Notes: generated by a model from the sequence alone, not told the origin. A DNA stretch of 6,514 nt from Actinomycetes bacterium (GCA_023430425.1 JAEZAR010000146.1:1-6514); one strand, 5' to 3'; positions 1-6,465 are shown, counted from the first letter of the stretch. A program made the numbers and translations.

Positions 1-45
1 GCGGGGTACCCACCAGGCCGACGGCGCGCGACGCGACGGGCCGGC

Positions 46-915
46 TCAGGCGTCCCTCCGACGCACGAGCACGGTCGCCGCCGCCAGGAGCGCTGCCGCC
101 CAGGCGAGCAGGACGGCGTAGCCGAGCCAGGGCGCCAGGTGCGCGCCCGTGGTGGCCGCGTCGACCGCGGCCAGCGTCTCGGCGTCGAACAGCACCCGGC
201 GACCCGCCGTGGAGGGCAGGAACGGGGCGACCACCTCGATCGCGCGGAGCGGGATGAGCACGAGCACGTTCTCCACCACCAGCAGGAGCGCGATGACCGC
301 GGTCAGCGCCCCGGCGCTGTGGCGCACCAGGGCGCCGACGCCGAACGCGAAGAGGGCGATCGCCGTCAGGTACAGCGGCAGCCCGGCGGTCATCCGCAGG
401 GTGAGGGGGTCGGAGAGGTCGAGCGTGGCGTCCAGCTCGGCGTGGAACGGCATCGTCGCGAGGTAGGACAGCGCCATCGCGGCGACGCTCACGACGAGCG
501 TCACGACGGCGAGCACGAGGGCCTTCGCGGCGAGCACGGGGGCCCGTCGCGGCACCGCCGTGAAGGTGGACCGGACCATGCCCGTCGAGTACTCGCCCGT
601 GATCGTCAGGATCCCCAGCACGGCGACGGCGAGCTGGCCGAGCTGGTAGCCGGCGCTCAGGAGCTGGGCGGTGTTCATCGGCCCGGTGCCGCCGTCGACG
701 GCCTCGGTGGTCGTGCCCCAGGCGGCCAGCACGGCGATGCCGACCATGAGGACCACTGCCGCGACGAGCGTCCAGATGCTCGAGCGCACCGTGCGGAACT
801 TGACCCACTCGGCGGCGACGGCCCGCGCGAACGTCACGCGGCCGGGCGGCGCGGTCGGGCCCGCGGGGCGGGTCGGGGAGGCCAGGGAGGTCGGGGTCAC
901 GGTCGTCGCGGTCAT
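46..915 (-). CDS. ABC-2 type transporter permease subunit
   Basis: This is the membrane half of an ABC exporter whose ATPase is the gene just upstream. The 289-residue product has a Pro/Thr/Ala-rich cytoplasmic N-terminus (about 1-27) followed by AEWVKFRTVRSSIW (residues 35-48), a juxtamembrane pattern common in actinobacterial ABC-2 permeases. About six hydrophobic segments follow, near 47-66, 84-106, 127-153, 177-196, 200-222 and 263-284. The TGEYSTGMVRST stretch (106-117) after the second helix is also typical of the family, and the protein ends in a positive RRRDA tail. The ATG overlaps the TGA of the ATPase gene (ATGA), which implies translational coupling in one mRNA; a modest GAAGG lies nine bases upstream. 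The substrate cannot be read from the sequence. Related pairs move antibiotics, lipids or peptides, often for self-protection. The family assignment is secure; the specific role is unknown. Confidence 0.9.
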   Translation of the reverse strand: MTATTVTPTSLASPTRPAGPTAPPGRVTFARAVAAEWVKFRTVRSSIWTLVAAVVLMVGIAVLAAWGTTTEAVDGGTGPMNTAQLLSAGYQLGQLAVAVLGILTITGEYSTGMVRSTFTAVPRRAPVLAAKALVLAVVTLVVSVAAMALSYLATMPFHAELDATLDLSDPLTLRMTAGLPLYLTAIALFAFGVGALVRHSAGALTAVIALLLVVENVLVLIPLRAIEVVAPFLPSTAGRRVLFDAETLAAVDAATTGAHLAPWLGYAVLLAWAAALLAAATVLVRRRDA

Positions 916-1874
916 CGCAGTGCGCCTTCGGTCGTGGGCGCCGGGGCGCCCGTCGTGGTGGGGTGGGCGTCGCCGCCCGAGTGGTACTCGACGGCGTCGG
1001 CCGTGAGCTGCATGTAGGCGTCCTCGAGCGAGCCGTGCAGCGGCGTGAGCTCGTGCAGCACCACGCCGAGGCGGGCGGCGGTCTCGCCGATCGCGGCGGG
1101 CGTGCTGCCGCCGATCTCGAAGAGCCCGGCCTCAATCGAGATCACCTCGACGCCCGGGCCGCGGACCGCCTCGACGAGGGTCGGGCCGTGCGGGGTGCGC
1201 ACGCGGACCGTCGTCCCGCTCGCGCGGGCCACGATCTCCGCCACCGGGGCGTCCGCGATCACGCGGCCGCGCCCGACGACGATGACGTGGTCGGCCGCCT
1301 GCGCCATCTCGCTCATCAGGTGGGAGGACAGGAACACCGTGCGTCCCTCGCCGGCGAGCTGGCGCACGAGGGTGCGCACCCACAGGACGCCCTCGGGGTC
1401 CAGGCCGTTGACGGGCTCGTCGAGGATCAGCGTCCCCGGGTCGCCCAGCAGCGCGGCGGCGATGCCGAGGCGCTGGCCCATCCCGAGGGAGAAGGCGCCG
1501 ACGCGGCGGTCGGCGACCGGTCCGAGCCCGGTGAGCTCGATGACCTCCTCGACCCGGCGCCGACCCAGCCCGTGCGTGGTGGCCATCGCGAGCAGGTGGT
1601 TGCGGGCGGTGCGGCCGCGGTGGACGGCCTTGGCGTCCAGCAGCGTGCCGACCTCGTGCAGCGGGGCGCCGTGCTCGGCGTACCGCGTGCCGTTGACGGT
1701 CACGGTGCCGCGCGTCGGCCGGTCCAGGCCGACGATCATGCGCATCGTTGTCGACTTCCCGGCCCCGTTCGGGCCCAGGAAGCCGGTGACCTTTCCGGGC
1801 TGCACGGTGAACGTCACGTCGTCGACGGCCGTCGTGCTGCCGTACCGCTTGGTCAGGCTGGTTGCCTCGATCAT
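912..1874 (-). CDS. ABC transporter ATP-binding protein (DrrA/BcrA-like exporter ATPase)
   Basis: This 320-residue cytoplasmic ATPase powers the permease encoded immediately after it. All nucleotide-binding motifs are visible: Walker A GPNGAGKST (34-42), signature region SLGMGQR (129-135, a common variant of LSGGQ in this subfamily), Walker B LILDEP (149-154) with Glu153 as likely catalytic base, D-loop GLDP (157-160) and switch His185 in FLSSHL. The usual Q-loop position holds LLDAKA (78-83) rather than a clear Gln, followed by HRGRTARNHL, typical of this actinobacterial group. Residues from about 215 to 290 form the small C-terminal domain of exporter ATPases; the last ~25 residues are a low-complexity Ala/Thr/Pro tail. 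The start at 1874 gives MIEATSLTKRYG, the normal family N-terminus, with GAGGAGAG (1885-1878) five to six bases upstream. An in-frame start at 1997 would add 41 unrelated residues and lie inside an inverted repeat, so it was rejected. The substrate is unknown. Confidence 0.93.
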   Translation of the reverse strand: MIEATSLTKRYGSTTAVDDVTFTVQPGKVTGFLGPNGAGKSTTMRMIVGLDRPTRGTVTVNGTRYAEHGAPLHEVGTLLDAKAVHRGRTARNHLLAMATTHGLGRRRVEEVIELTGLGPVADRRVGAFSLGMGQRLGIAAALLGDPGTLILDEPVNGLDPEGVLWVRTLVRQLAGEGRTVFLSSHLMSEMAQAADHVIVVGRGRVIADAPVAEIVARASGTTVRVRTPHGPTLVEAVRGPGVEVISIEAGLFEIGGSTPAAIGETAARLGVVLHELTPLHGSLEDAYMQLTADAVEYHSGGDAHPTTTGAPAPTTEGALR

Positions 1875-1877
1875 GGT

Positions 1878-1885
1878 CTCTCCTC
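1878..1885 (-). promoter_or_regulatory. Ribosome binding site of the ABC ATPase gene
   Basis: GAGGAGAG lies just upstream of the ATG at 1874. It decides the start in favour of this ATG over the longer frame beginning at 1997, which has no comparable site. Confidence 0.75.
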
Positions 1886-1903
1886 GTCGTGGTGACGGGA
1901 TCG

Positions 1904-1909
1904 ACGCTA
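1904..1909 (-). promoter_or_regulatory. Candidate -10 box for the ABC exporter operon
   Basis: The minus strand reads TAGCGT here, matching the actinobacterial TANNNT -10 pattern. A transcript starting about seven bases downstream (near 1897) would have a leader of roughly 20 bases carrying the GAGGAG ribosome binding site. No convincing -35 hexamer is present at 17-18 bases spacing, so the promoter may need an activator; an inverted repeat at 1936-1958 would lie just upstream of the -35 position. The match is short, so this is a candidate only. Confidence 0.45.
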
Positions 1910-1935
1910 GGGACGGGGCGTGACGGCCGGGACGC

Positions 1936-1958
1936 CCGCACGACCGATCTTCGTGCGG
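1936..1958. repeat. 8-bp inverted repeat upstream of the ABC operon promoter (possible operator)
   Basis: CCGCACGA (1936-1943) and TCGTGCGG (1951-1958) are perfect reverse complements separated by seven bases. Relative to the candidate -10 box at 1904-1909 the element would cover about -39 to -61, a usual place for an activator of the response-regulator or MerR/LuxR kind. It could also fold as a weak hairpin in RNA. The symmetry is seen directly; the regulatory role is inferred. Confidence 0.4.
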
Positions 1959-1968
1959 CGTCCGCGTA

Positions 1969-2001
1969 CGCCGTGAGGATGACGAGGTCATCCTCACGGC
2001 G
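1969..2001. repeat. Perfect 15-bp inverted repeat, 3-base loop: msrA terminator or operator
   Basis: CGCCGTGAGGATGAC (1969-1983) pairs perfectly with 1987-2001 across the loop GAG. It begins 26 bases after the msrA stop codon, in the right place to end the msrA transcript on the minus strand. There is no run of T after it: the minus strand continues TACGCGGACG. It would therefore be a U-less hairpin terminator, a form often proposed for high-GC actinobacteria. Because it also sits about 60 bases upstream of the candidate promoter of the ABC operon, a protein-binding site is an equally good reading. The symmetry itself is certain. Confidence 0.6.
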
Positions 2002-2027
2002 GCGGGGCCACCGCCCCGCGCGGATCG

Positions 2028-2690
2028 CTAGGCCGTGGGCAGCGGGCAGGCGACGCCCGTGGAGTGCACCGGGCAGTAGCCGTGCGGCACCTTGTGCAGG
2101 TACTGCTGGTGGTAGGCCTCGGCGTAGTAGAACTCGCCGGCGCCGCCGGGGCCGGGGATGCCCCCGGCCGGCCGGATCTCCGTGGTGACGGCTCCGTAGC
2201 CGGCCCGGCGCAGCTCGCCGGCGTACAGGTCGCGCGTGGCGTGTGCGGCGACCTCCTGCTCCGGCGTCGTCCAGTAGACCGCCGAGCGGTACTGCGTCCC
2301 GACGTCGTTGCCCTGGCGGTAGCCCTGCGTGGGGTCGTGCAGCATCCAGAACCGGCGGAGCAGCTCGGCGTGGGGGAGGGCCTGCGGGTCGTACGCGACG
2401 AGGACGGTCTCCGCGTGCCCCGTCAGGCCGGTGCAGACCTCCTCGTACGTGGGGAACGGGGTGTACCCGCCCTGGTACCCGGCGGCCGTCGCCACGACGC
2501 CCGGCGTCTGCCACATCTCCTTCTCCGCGCCCCAGAAGCAGCCGAGCGCCAGGTGCAGCACGGCGGTGCCCTCGGGCCACGGGCCTGCGAGCGGCGTGCC
2601 GAGCACGGCGTGGGTGGCCGGCACGACGAACGGGGACGCCTCCCGACCCTGCAGGGCCCGCTCGGGGGTGACCATCTGGCTGCGCAGCAT
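2028..2690 (-). CDS. msrA: Peptide-methionine (S)-S-oxide reductase MsrA
   Basis: MsrA reduces the S-epimer of methionine sulfoxide, free or in proteins, back to methionine using thioredoxin, repairing oxidative damage in the cytoplasm. The 220-residue product carries the family motif GCFWGAEK (50-57) with nucleophile Cys51. Resolving cysteines are present at Cys206 (in GYC) and Cys215 near the C-terminus, and Cys86 is in EVC. The spacing closely follows the E. coli enzyme as I recall it (212 residues, Cys51/86/198/206), making this the three-cysteine recycling type. Other conserved blocks are GYQGGYTPFPTYEEVCTG (71-88), HDPTQGYRQGNDVGTQYRSA (118-137) and YHQQYLHK (193-200). The ATG at 2690 has a strong AAGGAGGA site (2702-2695); a second in-frame ATG at 2675 lacks this. 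The gene is divergent from metB across 117 bases and is separated from the ABC operon downstream by a strong inverted repeat. No residue needed for catalysis appears to be missing. Confidence 0.96.
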   Translation of the reverse strand: MLRSQMVTPERALQGREASPFVVPATHAVLGTPLAGPWPEGTAVLHLALGCFWGAEKEMWQTPGVVATAAGYQGGYTPFPTYEEVCTGLTGHAETVLVAYDPQALPHAELLRRFWMLHDPTQGYRQGNDVGTQYRSAVYWTTPEQEVAAHATRDLYAGELRRAGYGAVTTEIRPAGGIPGPGGAGEFYYAEAYHQQYLHKVPHGYCPVHSTGVACPLPTA

Positions 2691-2694
2691 CGGG

Positions 2695-2702
2695 TCCTCC
2701 TT
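2695..2702 (-). promoter_or_regulatory. Strong ribosome binding site of msrA
   Basis: AAGGAGGA is an almost full anti-Shine-Dalgarno match four bases before the msrA ATG at 2690. It fixes the start there rather than at the in-frame ATG at 2675 or in the much longer open frame upstream. The rest of the 117-base divergent region (2691-2807) shows no clear -10/-35 pair for msrA. Confidence 0.8.
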
Positions 2703-2795
2703 CTCCGCGACCGCCCGGAGAGGGCCGCACCGGTGGCAACGCGCGTGCCCCCACCGCTGTTCCGGCGGCGGACGGCCCGAGGCTGCCCCACCGTC

Positions 2796-2801
2796 TAGCC
2801 T
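2796..2801 (+). promoter_or_regulatory. -10 box of the metB operon, leaderless type
   Basis: TAGCCT fits the TANNNT -10 consensus and ends six bases before the GTG at 2808. Transcription would then start at or within a base of the start codon. No purine-rich ribosome binding site is visible in the bases before the GTG, as expected for a leaderless mRNA, which is common in actinobacteria. A -35 hexamer is not evident. Confidence 0.6.
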
Positions 2802-2807
2802 GGGCGC

Positions 2808-4013
2808 GTGACCGACACCTCGCACGACTGGCGCCGGGCCGGCTTCGCCACGCGGGCCATCCACGCCGGTCAGGACCCCGATCCCGCGACCGGCTCGGTG
2901 GTCCCGCCGATCCACCAGGTCTCCACCTACAAGCAGGACGGCGTCGGCGGGCTGCGCGGCGGGTACGAGTACTCGCGCTCGGGGAACCCGACGCGCGCGG
3001 CGCTGGAGGAGGCTCTCGCCGCCGTCGAGGGGGGCGCCCGGGGGCTCGCCTTCGCGTCCGGTCTGGCGGCGGAGGACGCCGTGCTGCGGGCGACCCTGCG
3101 CCCCGGGGATCACGTGGTGATCCCGGCGGACGCGTACGGCGGAACGTACCGGCTCGTCGCGCGCGTGTTCGGGCCGTGGGGGGTCGAGCACACCCCGGTC
3201 GACCAGTCTGACCTGGACGCCGTGGCGGCGGCGGTCCGGCCCGGACGCACCCGGCTGGTGTGGGTGGAGACGCCGACCAACCCCCTGCTGACGATCAGCG
3301 ACGTCGCGGGGGTGGCGGCGATCGCCCGAGCGGCGGGCGCGGTCCTCGCGGTGGACAACACGTTCGCGACGCCCTACCTGCAGCGGCCCCTCGAGCTGGG
3401 GGCCGACGTCGTGGTCCACTCGACGACCAAGTACATCGGCGGCCACAGCGACGTGGTGGGCGGCGCGCTCGTCGTCGGCGAGGGGGCCCAGCTCCCGGTG
3501 GGCGTCGACGGCCCGACGGGCTCGACGTCCCTGGGGGATGCCCTCGCCTTCCACCAGAACGCGTCGGGCGCGGTCGCCGGGCCCTTCGACGCGTGGCTCA
3601 CGCTGCGCGGGCTCAAGACCCTCGCCGTGCGGATGGACCGGCACTGCAGCAACGCCCTGACGGTGGCCCGGTTCCTCGCGGAGCACTCGGCGGTCCGCGA
3701 GGTGCTCTACCCCGGGCTCCCGGACCACCCCGGCCACGACCGTGCGGCGCGCCAGATGAGCGGGTTCGGCGGGATGGTCGCGTTCCGGGCGGCGAGCGCC
3801 GAGGCGGCCCTGCAGTGCTGCGCCCGGACGACGGTGTTCACCCTCGCGGAGTCGCTCGGCGGGGTCGAGTCGCTCATCGAGCACCCCGCCCGCATGACGC
3901 ACGCCTCCGTCGCAGGGTCGGCGCTCGAGGTGCCCGACGACCTCGTCCGGCTCTCGGTCGGCATCGAGGACGTCGCCGACCTCGTCGCCGACCTCGCCCA
4001 GGCGCTCGCATGA
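2808..4013 (+). CDS. metB: Cystathionine gamma-synthase (PLP-dependent, Cys/Met metabolism family)
   Basis: The enzyme condenses an activated homoserine (O-succinyl- or O-acetylhomoserine) with cysteine to give cystathionine on the way to methionine. The 401-residue protein has the Cys/Met-metabolism fold: YSRSGNPT (55-62) with the Tyr that reaches the partner subunit's PLP phosphate, ASGLAA (83-88), AYGGTY (109-114) whose Tyr110 should stack on PLP, ETPTNP (154-159), VDNTF (182-186) with Asp183 at the PLP nitrogen, STTKYIGGH (205-213) with Lys208 as the Schiff-base lysine, and RLSVGIED (381-388) with carboxylate-binding Arg381. It resembles mycobacterial MetB closely by recall, but the segment around 224-242 looks about 14 residues longer. 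Gamma-synthase and gamma-lyase are hard to separate by sequence; the synthase call rests on resemblance to actinobacterial MetB. The start is GTG with no ribosome binding site, next to a leaderless promoter. It is the first gene of a three-gene operon and overlaps the next start by ATGA. Confidence 0.92.
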   Translation: MTDTSHDWRRAGFATRAIHAGQDPDPATGSVVPPIHQVSTYKQDGVGGLRGGYEYSRSGNPTRAALEEALAAVEGGARGLAFASGLAAEDAVLRATLRPGDHVVIPADAYGGTYRLVARVFGPWGVEHTPVDQSDLDAVAAAVRPGRTRLVWVETPTNPLLTISDVAGVAAIARAAGAVLAVDNTFATPYLQRPLELGADVVVHSTTKYIGGHSDVVGGALVVGEGAQLPVGVDGPTGSTSLGDALAFHQNASGAVAGPFDAWLTLRGLKTLAVRMDRHCSNALTVARFLAEHSAVREVLYPGLPDHPGHDRAARQMSGFGGMVAFRAASAEAALQCCARTTVFTLAESLGGVESLIEHPARMTHASVAGSALEVPDDLVRLSVGIEDVADLVADLAQALA

Positions 4014-5269
4014 ACGCGGACCGGCCCGCCGACGGGCCCGAGGTCCGGGTTGGTGCCGCGGACGGGCGCCCGGCCGGGGAGGCTCTTCCCGACCCCGCGC
4101 GGGGCGCCGAGGCCGCGGACGTCGTCGCCGCGGTGCCGTTCACGATGCGGGTCGCCGCCGCCTGGTCGTGGCGCGTGCTGGCCGTCCTGGCCGTGCTGGC
4201 CGTCGTCGTCGGCCTCATGGCGGTCTCGAAGGTGATCTGGGTGCCCGTCATGGTGGCGCTGCTCCTGACGGTCCTGCTCACGCCCCTGGTCGAGCTGCTC
4301 CAGCGCCGGCTGAGGTTCCGTCGCGGGCTCGCCTCGGGGACGGCCGTCGTGGTGCTGCTCCTCGTCGTCGGGGGGCTGCTCACGCTCGCCGGACGCGAGG
4401 TCGTGCGCGGGATCGCGGACCTGTGGGAGCAGGCGCAGGCGGGGCTGGACGAGCTCACCGTGTGGCTCTCGGACGGCCCCCTCGGGCTGGATGCCGAGAC
4501 GATCGACGGCTACGTCGAGCGGCTGCAGTCGACGCTCGCCGAGAACGGTCAGGCCATCGCGTCCGGGGCGCTGTCGGCGACCACGACGGCGGTCGACGTC
4601 CTCGTCGGTGCGGTCGTGGCCCTGTTCTGCCTGATCTTCTTCCTCAAGGACGGGGGGATGATCTGGGCCTGGCTGCTGCGGCTCCTGCCGCGGCCCGCCC
4701 GCGAACCCCTGTTCGAGGCGTCGCGCCGCGGGTGGCTGACGCTGGCCGCGTACACCAAGACCCAGATCCTCATCGCGTTCGTGGACGCGGTCGGGATCGG
4801 CATCGGCGCATGGCTGCTCGGCCTGCCGCTCGCCATCCCCCTCGGGATCCTCGTCTTCCTGGGCGCCTTCATCCCGCTCGTCGGCGCCATCCTCACCGGC
4901 GCGATCGCCGTGCTCGTCGCGCTGGTGGACCAGGGCCCGACGACGGCGCTGTGGATGCTCGTCGTCGTCATCGCCGTGCAGCAGATCGAGGGGAACGTGC
5001 TCGAGCCGCTGCTCATGGGCCACGCGGTCTCGCTGCACCCGGTCGCCGTGCTGCTCGTCGTGACCGCCGGGTCGCTGGCGACCGGCATCGTGGGCGCCCT
5101 GCTCGCCGTGCCGATCGCCGCGACCCTCAACACGGTGATCCTCTACCTGCGCGGGCGCGACAAGTTCCCGCGCCTGGGCCGCGCTCCCGACGAGCTCCAC
5201 GCCCGGCTCCGCGCGCTCGACGGCCCGGCCGAGACCCCGCCGGTCGTGCGCGGGGACGACGGCGCATGA
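4010..5269 (+). CDS. AI-2E family transporter (TqsA/PerM-like membrane protein)
   Basis: This 419-residue integral membrane protein belongs to the AI-2E (UPF0118) family. Family members include TqsA, linked to autoinducer-2 export, and others linked to Na+/H+ exchange; most have no known substrate. A hydrophilic, acidic N-terminus (1-45) precedes hydrophobic segments near 54-72, 76-95, 107-127, 191-212, 250-270, 272-302, 310-325 and 342-371. The loop at about 128-190 is the large soluble region typical of the family. Hallmarks are FFLKDGG (210-216), GAFIPLVGAILTG (285-297), QQIEGNVLEPLLMGH (324-338) and the following LHPVAVLL with a Gly/Ala-rich helix. The C-terminus (about 372-419) is charged and cytoplasmic. 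The ATG overlaps the metB stop and there is no good ribosome binding site, only AGG about seven bases upstream, so translation probably depends on coupling to metB. Its position between two amino-acid enzymes suggests metabolite export, but that is inference. Confidence 0.93.
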   Translation: MNADRPADGPEVRVGAADGRPAGEALPDPARGAEAADVVAAVPFTMRVAAAWSWRVLAVLAVLAVVVGLMAVSKVIWVPVMVALLLTVLLTPLVELLQRRLRFRRGLASGTAVVVLLLVVGGLLTLAGREVVRGIADLWEQAQAGLDELTVWLSDGPLGLDAETIDGYVERLQSTLAENGQAIASGALSATTTAVDVLVGAVVALFCLIFFLKDGGMIWAWLLRLLPRPAREPLFEASRRGWLTLAAYTKTQILIAFVDAVGIGIGAWLLGLPLAIPLGILVFLGAFIPLVGAILTGAIAVLVALVDQGPTTALWMLVVVIAVQQIEGNVLEPLLMGHAVSLHPVAVLLVVTAGSLATGIVGALLAVPIAATLNTVILYLRGRDKFPRLGRAPDELHARLRALDGPAETPPVVRGDDGA

Positions 5270-6465
5270 GCGTCGTCGGGCCGGCCGACGTCGCCGCGGC
5301 GGCTGCCGAGCTGGGGGGCGTGGTCCACCGCACGCCCGTCCTCGGGTCCCGGGCCCTCAGCGCACGCCTCGGCGGACAGGTCGCGTTCAAGTGCGAGAAC
5401 CTGCAGCGCGCGGGCTCGTTCAAGATCCGGGGCGCGTACGTGCGGATGTCCCGGCTCACGCGCGAGGAGCAGGACCGCGGCGTCGTGGCCGCGAGCGCGG
5501 GCAACCACGCGCAGGGCGTGGCGCTGGCCGCCAGCCTCCTCGGGGTCCGCGCGACGGTGTTCATGCCCGAGGGTGCCGCCCTGCCCAAGGTGGCCGCGAC
5601 CGCCGACTACGGTGCGCACGTGCGACTCGTGGGCGCGACGCTCGACGAGGCGCTGGTCGCCGCGGCGGCCTTCGCGGACGAGACCGGCGCCGTGATGATC
5701 CACCCGTTCGACCACCGCGACGTCGTGGCCGGGCAGGGGACGGTGGGGCTCGAGGTCCTCGCGCAGGTGCCCGACGTCCGCACGATCGTGGTCCCGGTCG
5801 GTGGGGGCGGACTCGTCGCCGGGGTCGCTGCCGCCGTCGCGGGCACCGGGGTCCAGGTCGTCGGGGTCCAGGCGGCCGCGGTGGCCGCGTGGCCGGGCTC
5901 GCTGGCGCAGGGGCACCCGGTGCCCACGCGCGGGCTGGCGACGATGGCGGACGGCATCGCCGTCGGCTGCCCCGGCGACGTGCCCTTCGCGGTCGTGGCC
6001 GAGCAGCACGTGCCGGTGACCACCGTGTCGGAGGAGGACCTGTCGCGGGCGCTGCTGCACGTCGCCGAGCGCTCCAAGCTCGTCGTCGAGCCGGCCGGCG
6101 CGGCGGGTGTCGCGGCGCTCCTGGCCGGGCTCGAGGTCGCCACGCCCGCCGTCGTCGTGCTGTCGGGGGGGAACATCGACCCGCTCCTGCTGCTCCGGGT
6201 GGTCCGCCACGGACTGGCGTCCGCCGGGCGCTACCTGCAGATGCGGGTGCGGCTCGCCGACCGCCCGGGCGCGCTCGCGGCCGTGCTCGGCGAGCTCGCG
6301 GCGAGCGGGGGCAACGTCATGCACGTGTCCCACGTGCGCACCGCCGTCGACCTCGCCGTCGACGAGGTCGAGATCGAGGTCCAGGTGGAGACGCGCGGCC
6401 CCGCCCACTGCGCCGACGTGGTGGCGCGGCTCCAGGACGCGGGGTACGAGGTCCGGGAGGCCTGA
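5266..6465 (+). CDS. ilvA: Threonine ammonia-lyase with C-terminal ACT domain
   Basis: The enzyme deaminates threonine (and usually serine) to 2-oxobutyrate and ammonia, the entry step to isoleucine. The 399-residue protein has a fold-type II PLP domain (about 1-310): KCENLQRAGSFKIRGA (42-57) with Schiff-base Lys53, SAGNHAQG (77-84) binding the substrate carboxylate, the PLP-phosphate glycine loop GGGG (179-182) and SGGN (300-303). A single ACT domain follows (about 322-399), with DRPGAL (332-337) at its ligand loop. Length and layout match the one-ACT group of threonine ammonia-lyases, distinct from the ~330-residue TdcB without ACT and the ~510-residue E. coli IlvA with two regulatory repeats. 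The ACT domain implies allosteric control, probably by a branched-chain amino acid; which ligand, and whether the role is biosynthetic or catabolic, cannot be read here. The ATG overlaps the transporter's stop (ATGA), with GGGGA nine bases upstream. The gene symbol is by function; orthology to E. coli ilvA is not claimed. Confidence 0.92.
   Translation: MSVVGPADVAAAAAELGGVVHRTPVLGSRALSARLGGQVAFKCENLQRAGSFKIRGAYVRMSRLTREEQDRGVVAASAGNHAQGVALAASLLGVRATVFMPEGAALPKVAATADYGAHVRLVGATLDEALVAAAAFADETGAVMIHPFDHRDVVAGQGTVGLEVLAQVPDVRTIVVPVGGGGLVAGVAAAVAGTGVQVVGVQAAAVAAWPGSLAQGHPVPTRGLATMADGIAVGCPGDVPFAVVAEQHVPVTTVSEEDLSRALLHVAERSKLVVEPAGAAGVAALLAGLEVATPAVVVLSGGNIDPLLLLRVVRHGLASAGRYLQMRVRLADRPGALAAVLGELAASGGNVMHVSHVRTAVDLAVDEVEIEVQVETRGPAHCADVVARLQDAGYEVREA

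Noticed and set aside
4..11. Palindrome GGGTACCC near the left edge
   Set aside because: An 8-base palindrome is expected by chance in such GC-rich sequence and nothing around it suggests a site.
1875..1997. Longer N-terminus for the ABC ATPase starting at 1997
   Set aside because: The extra 41 residues are Arg/Ser-rich and unlike the family, the start lies inside the inverted repeat, and a good ribosome binding site supports the ATG at 1874.
2731..2756. Possible riboswitch or RNA leader between msrA and metB
   Set aside because: The dyad is short and imperfect with a large loop, no S-box or other known riboswitch core is visible, and metB appears leaderless.
2691..3902. Upstream extension of the msrA frame on the minus strand, antisense to metB
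   Set aside because: The translation is His/Arg/Gly-rich with no domain, as expected for antisense frames in high-GC DNA. MsrA itself has a strong start at 2690.
3260..4009. Upstream extension of the transporter frame inside metB
   Set aside because: It is an Arg/Gly/Pro-rich shadow of metB; the AI-2E protein begins at the ATGA overlap at 4010.
3707..5200. Long minus-strand open frames opposite the metB operon (also 5143-6408)
   Set aside because: They are rich in Asp/His/Arg/Gln with no recognisable domain or ribosome binding site, and the plus-strand genes explain the codon pattern.
4168..5265. Upstream extension of the threonine ammonia-lyase frame inside the transporter gene
   Set aside because: It is an Arg/Ala-rich shadow frame. 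The PLP-enzyme homology begins right after 5266.
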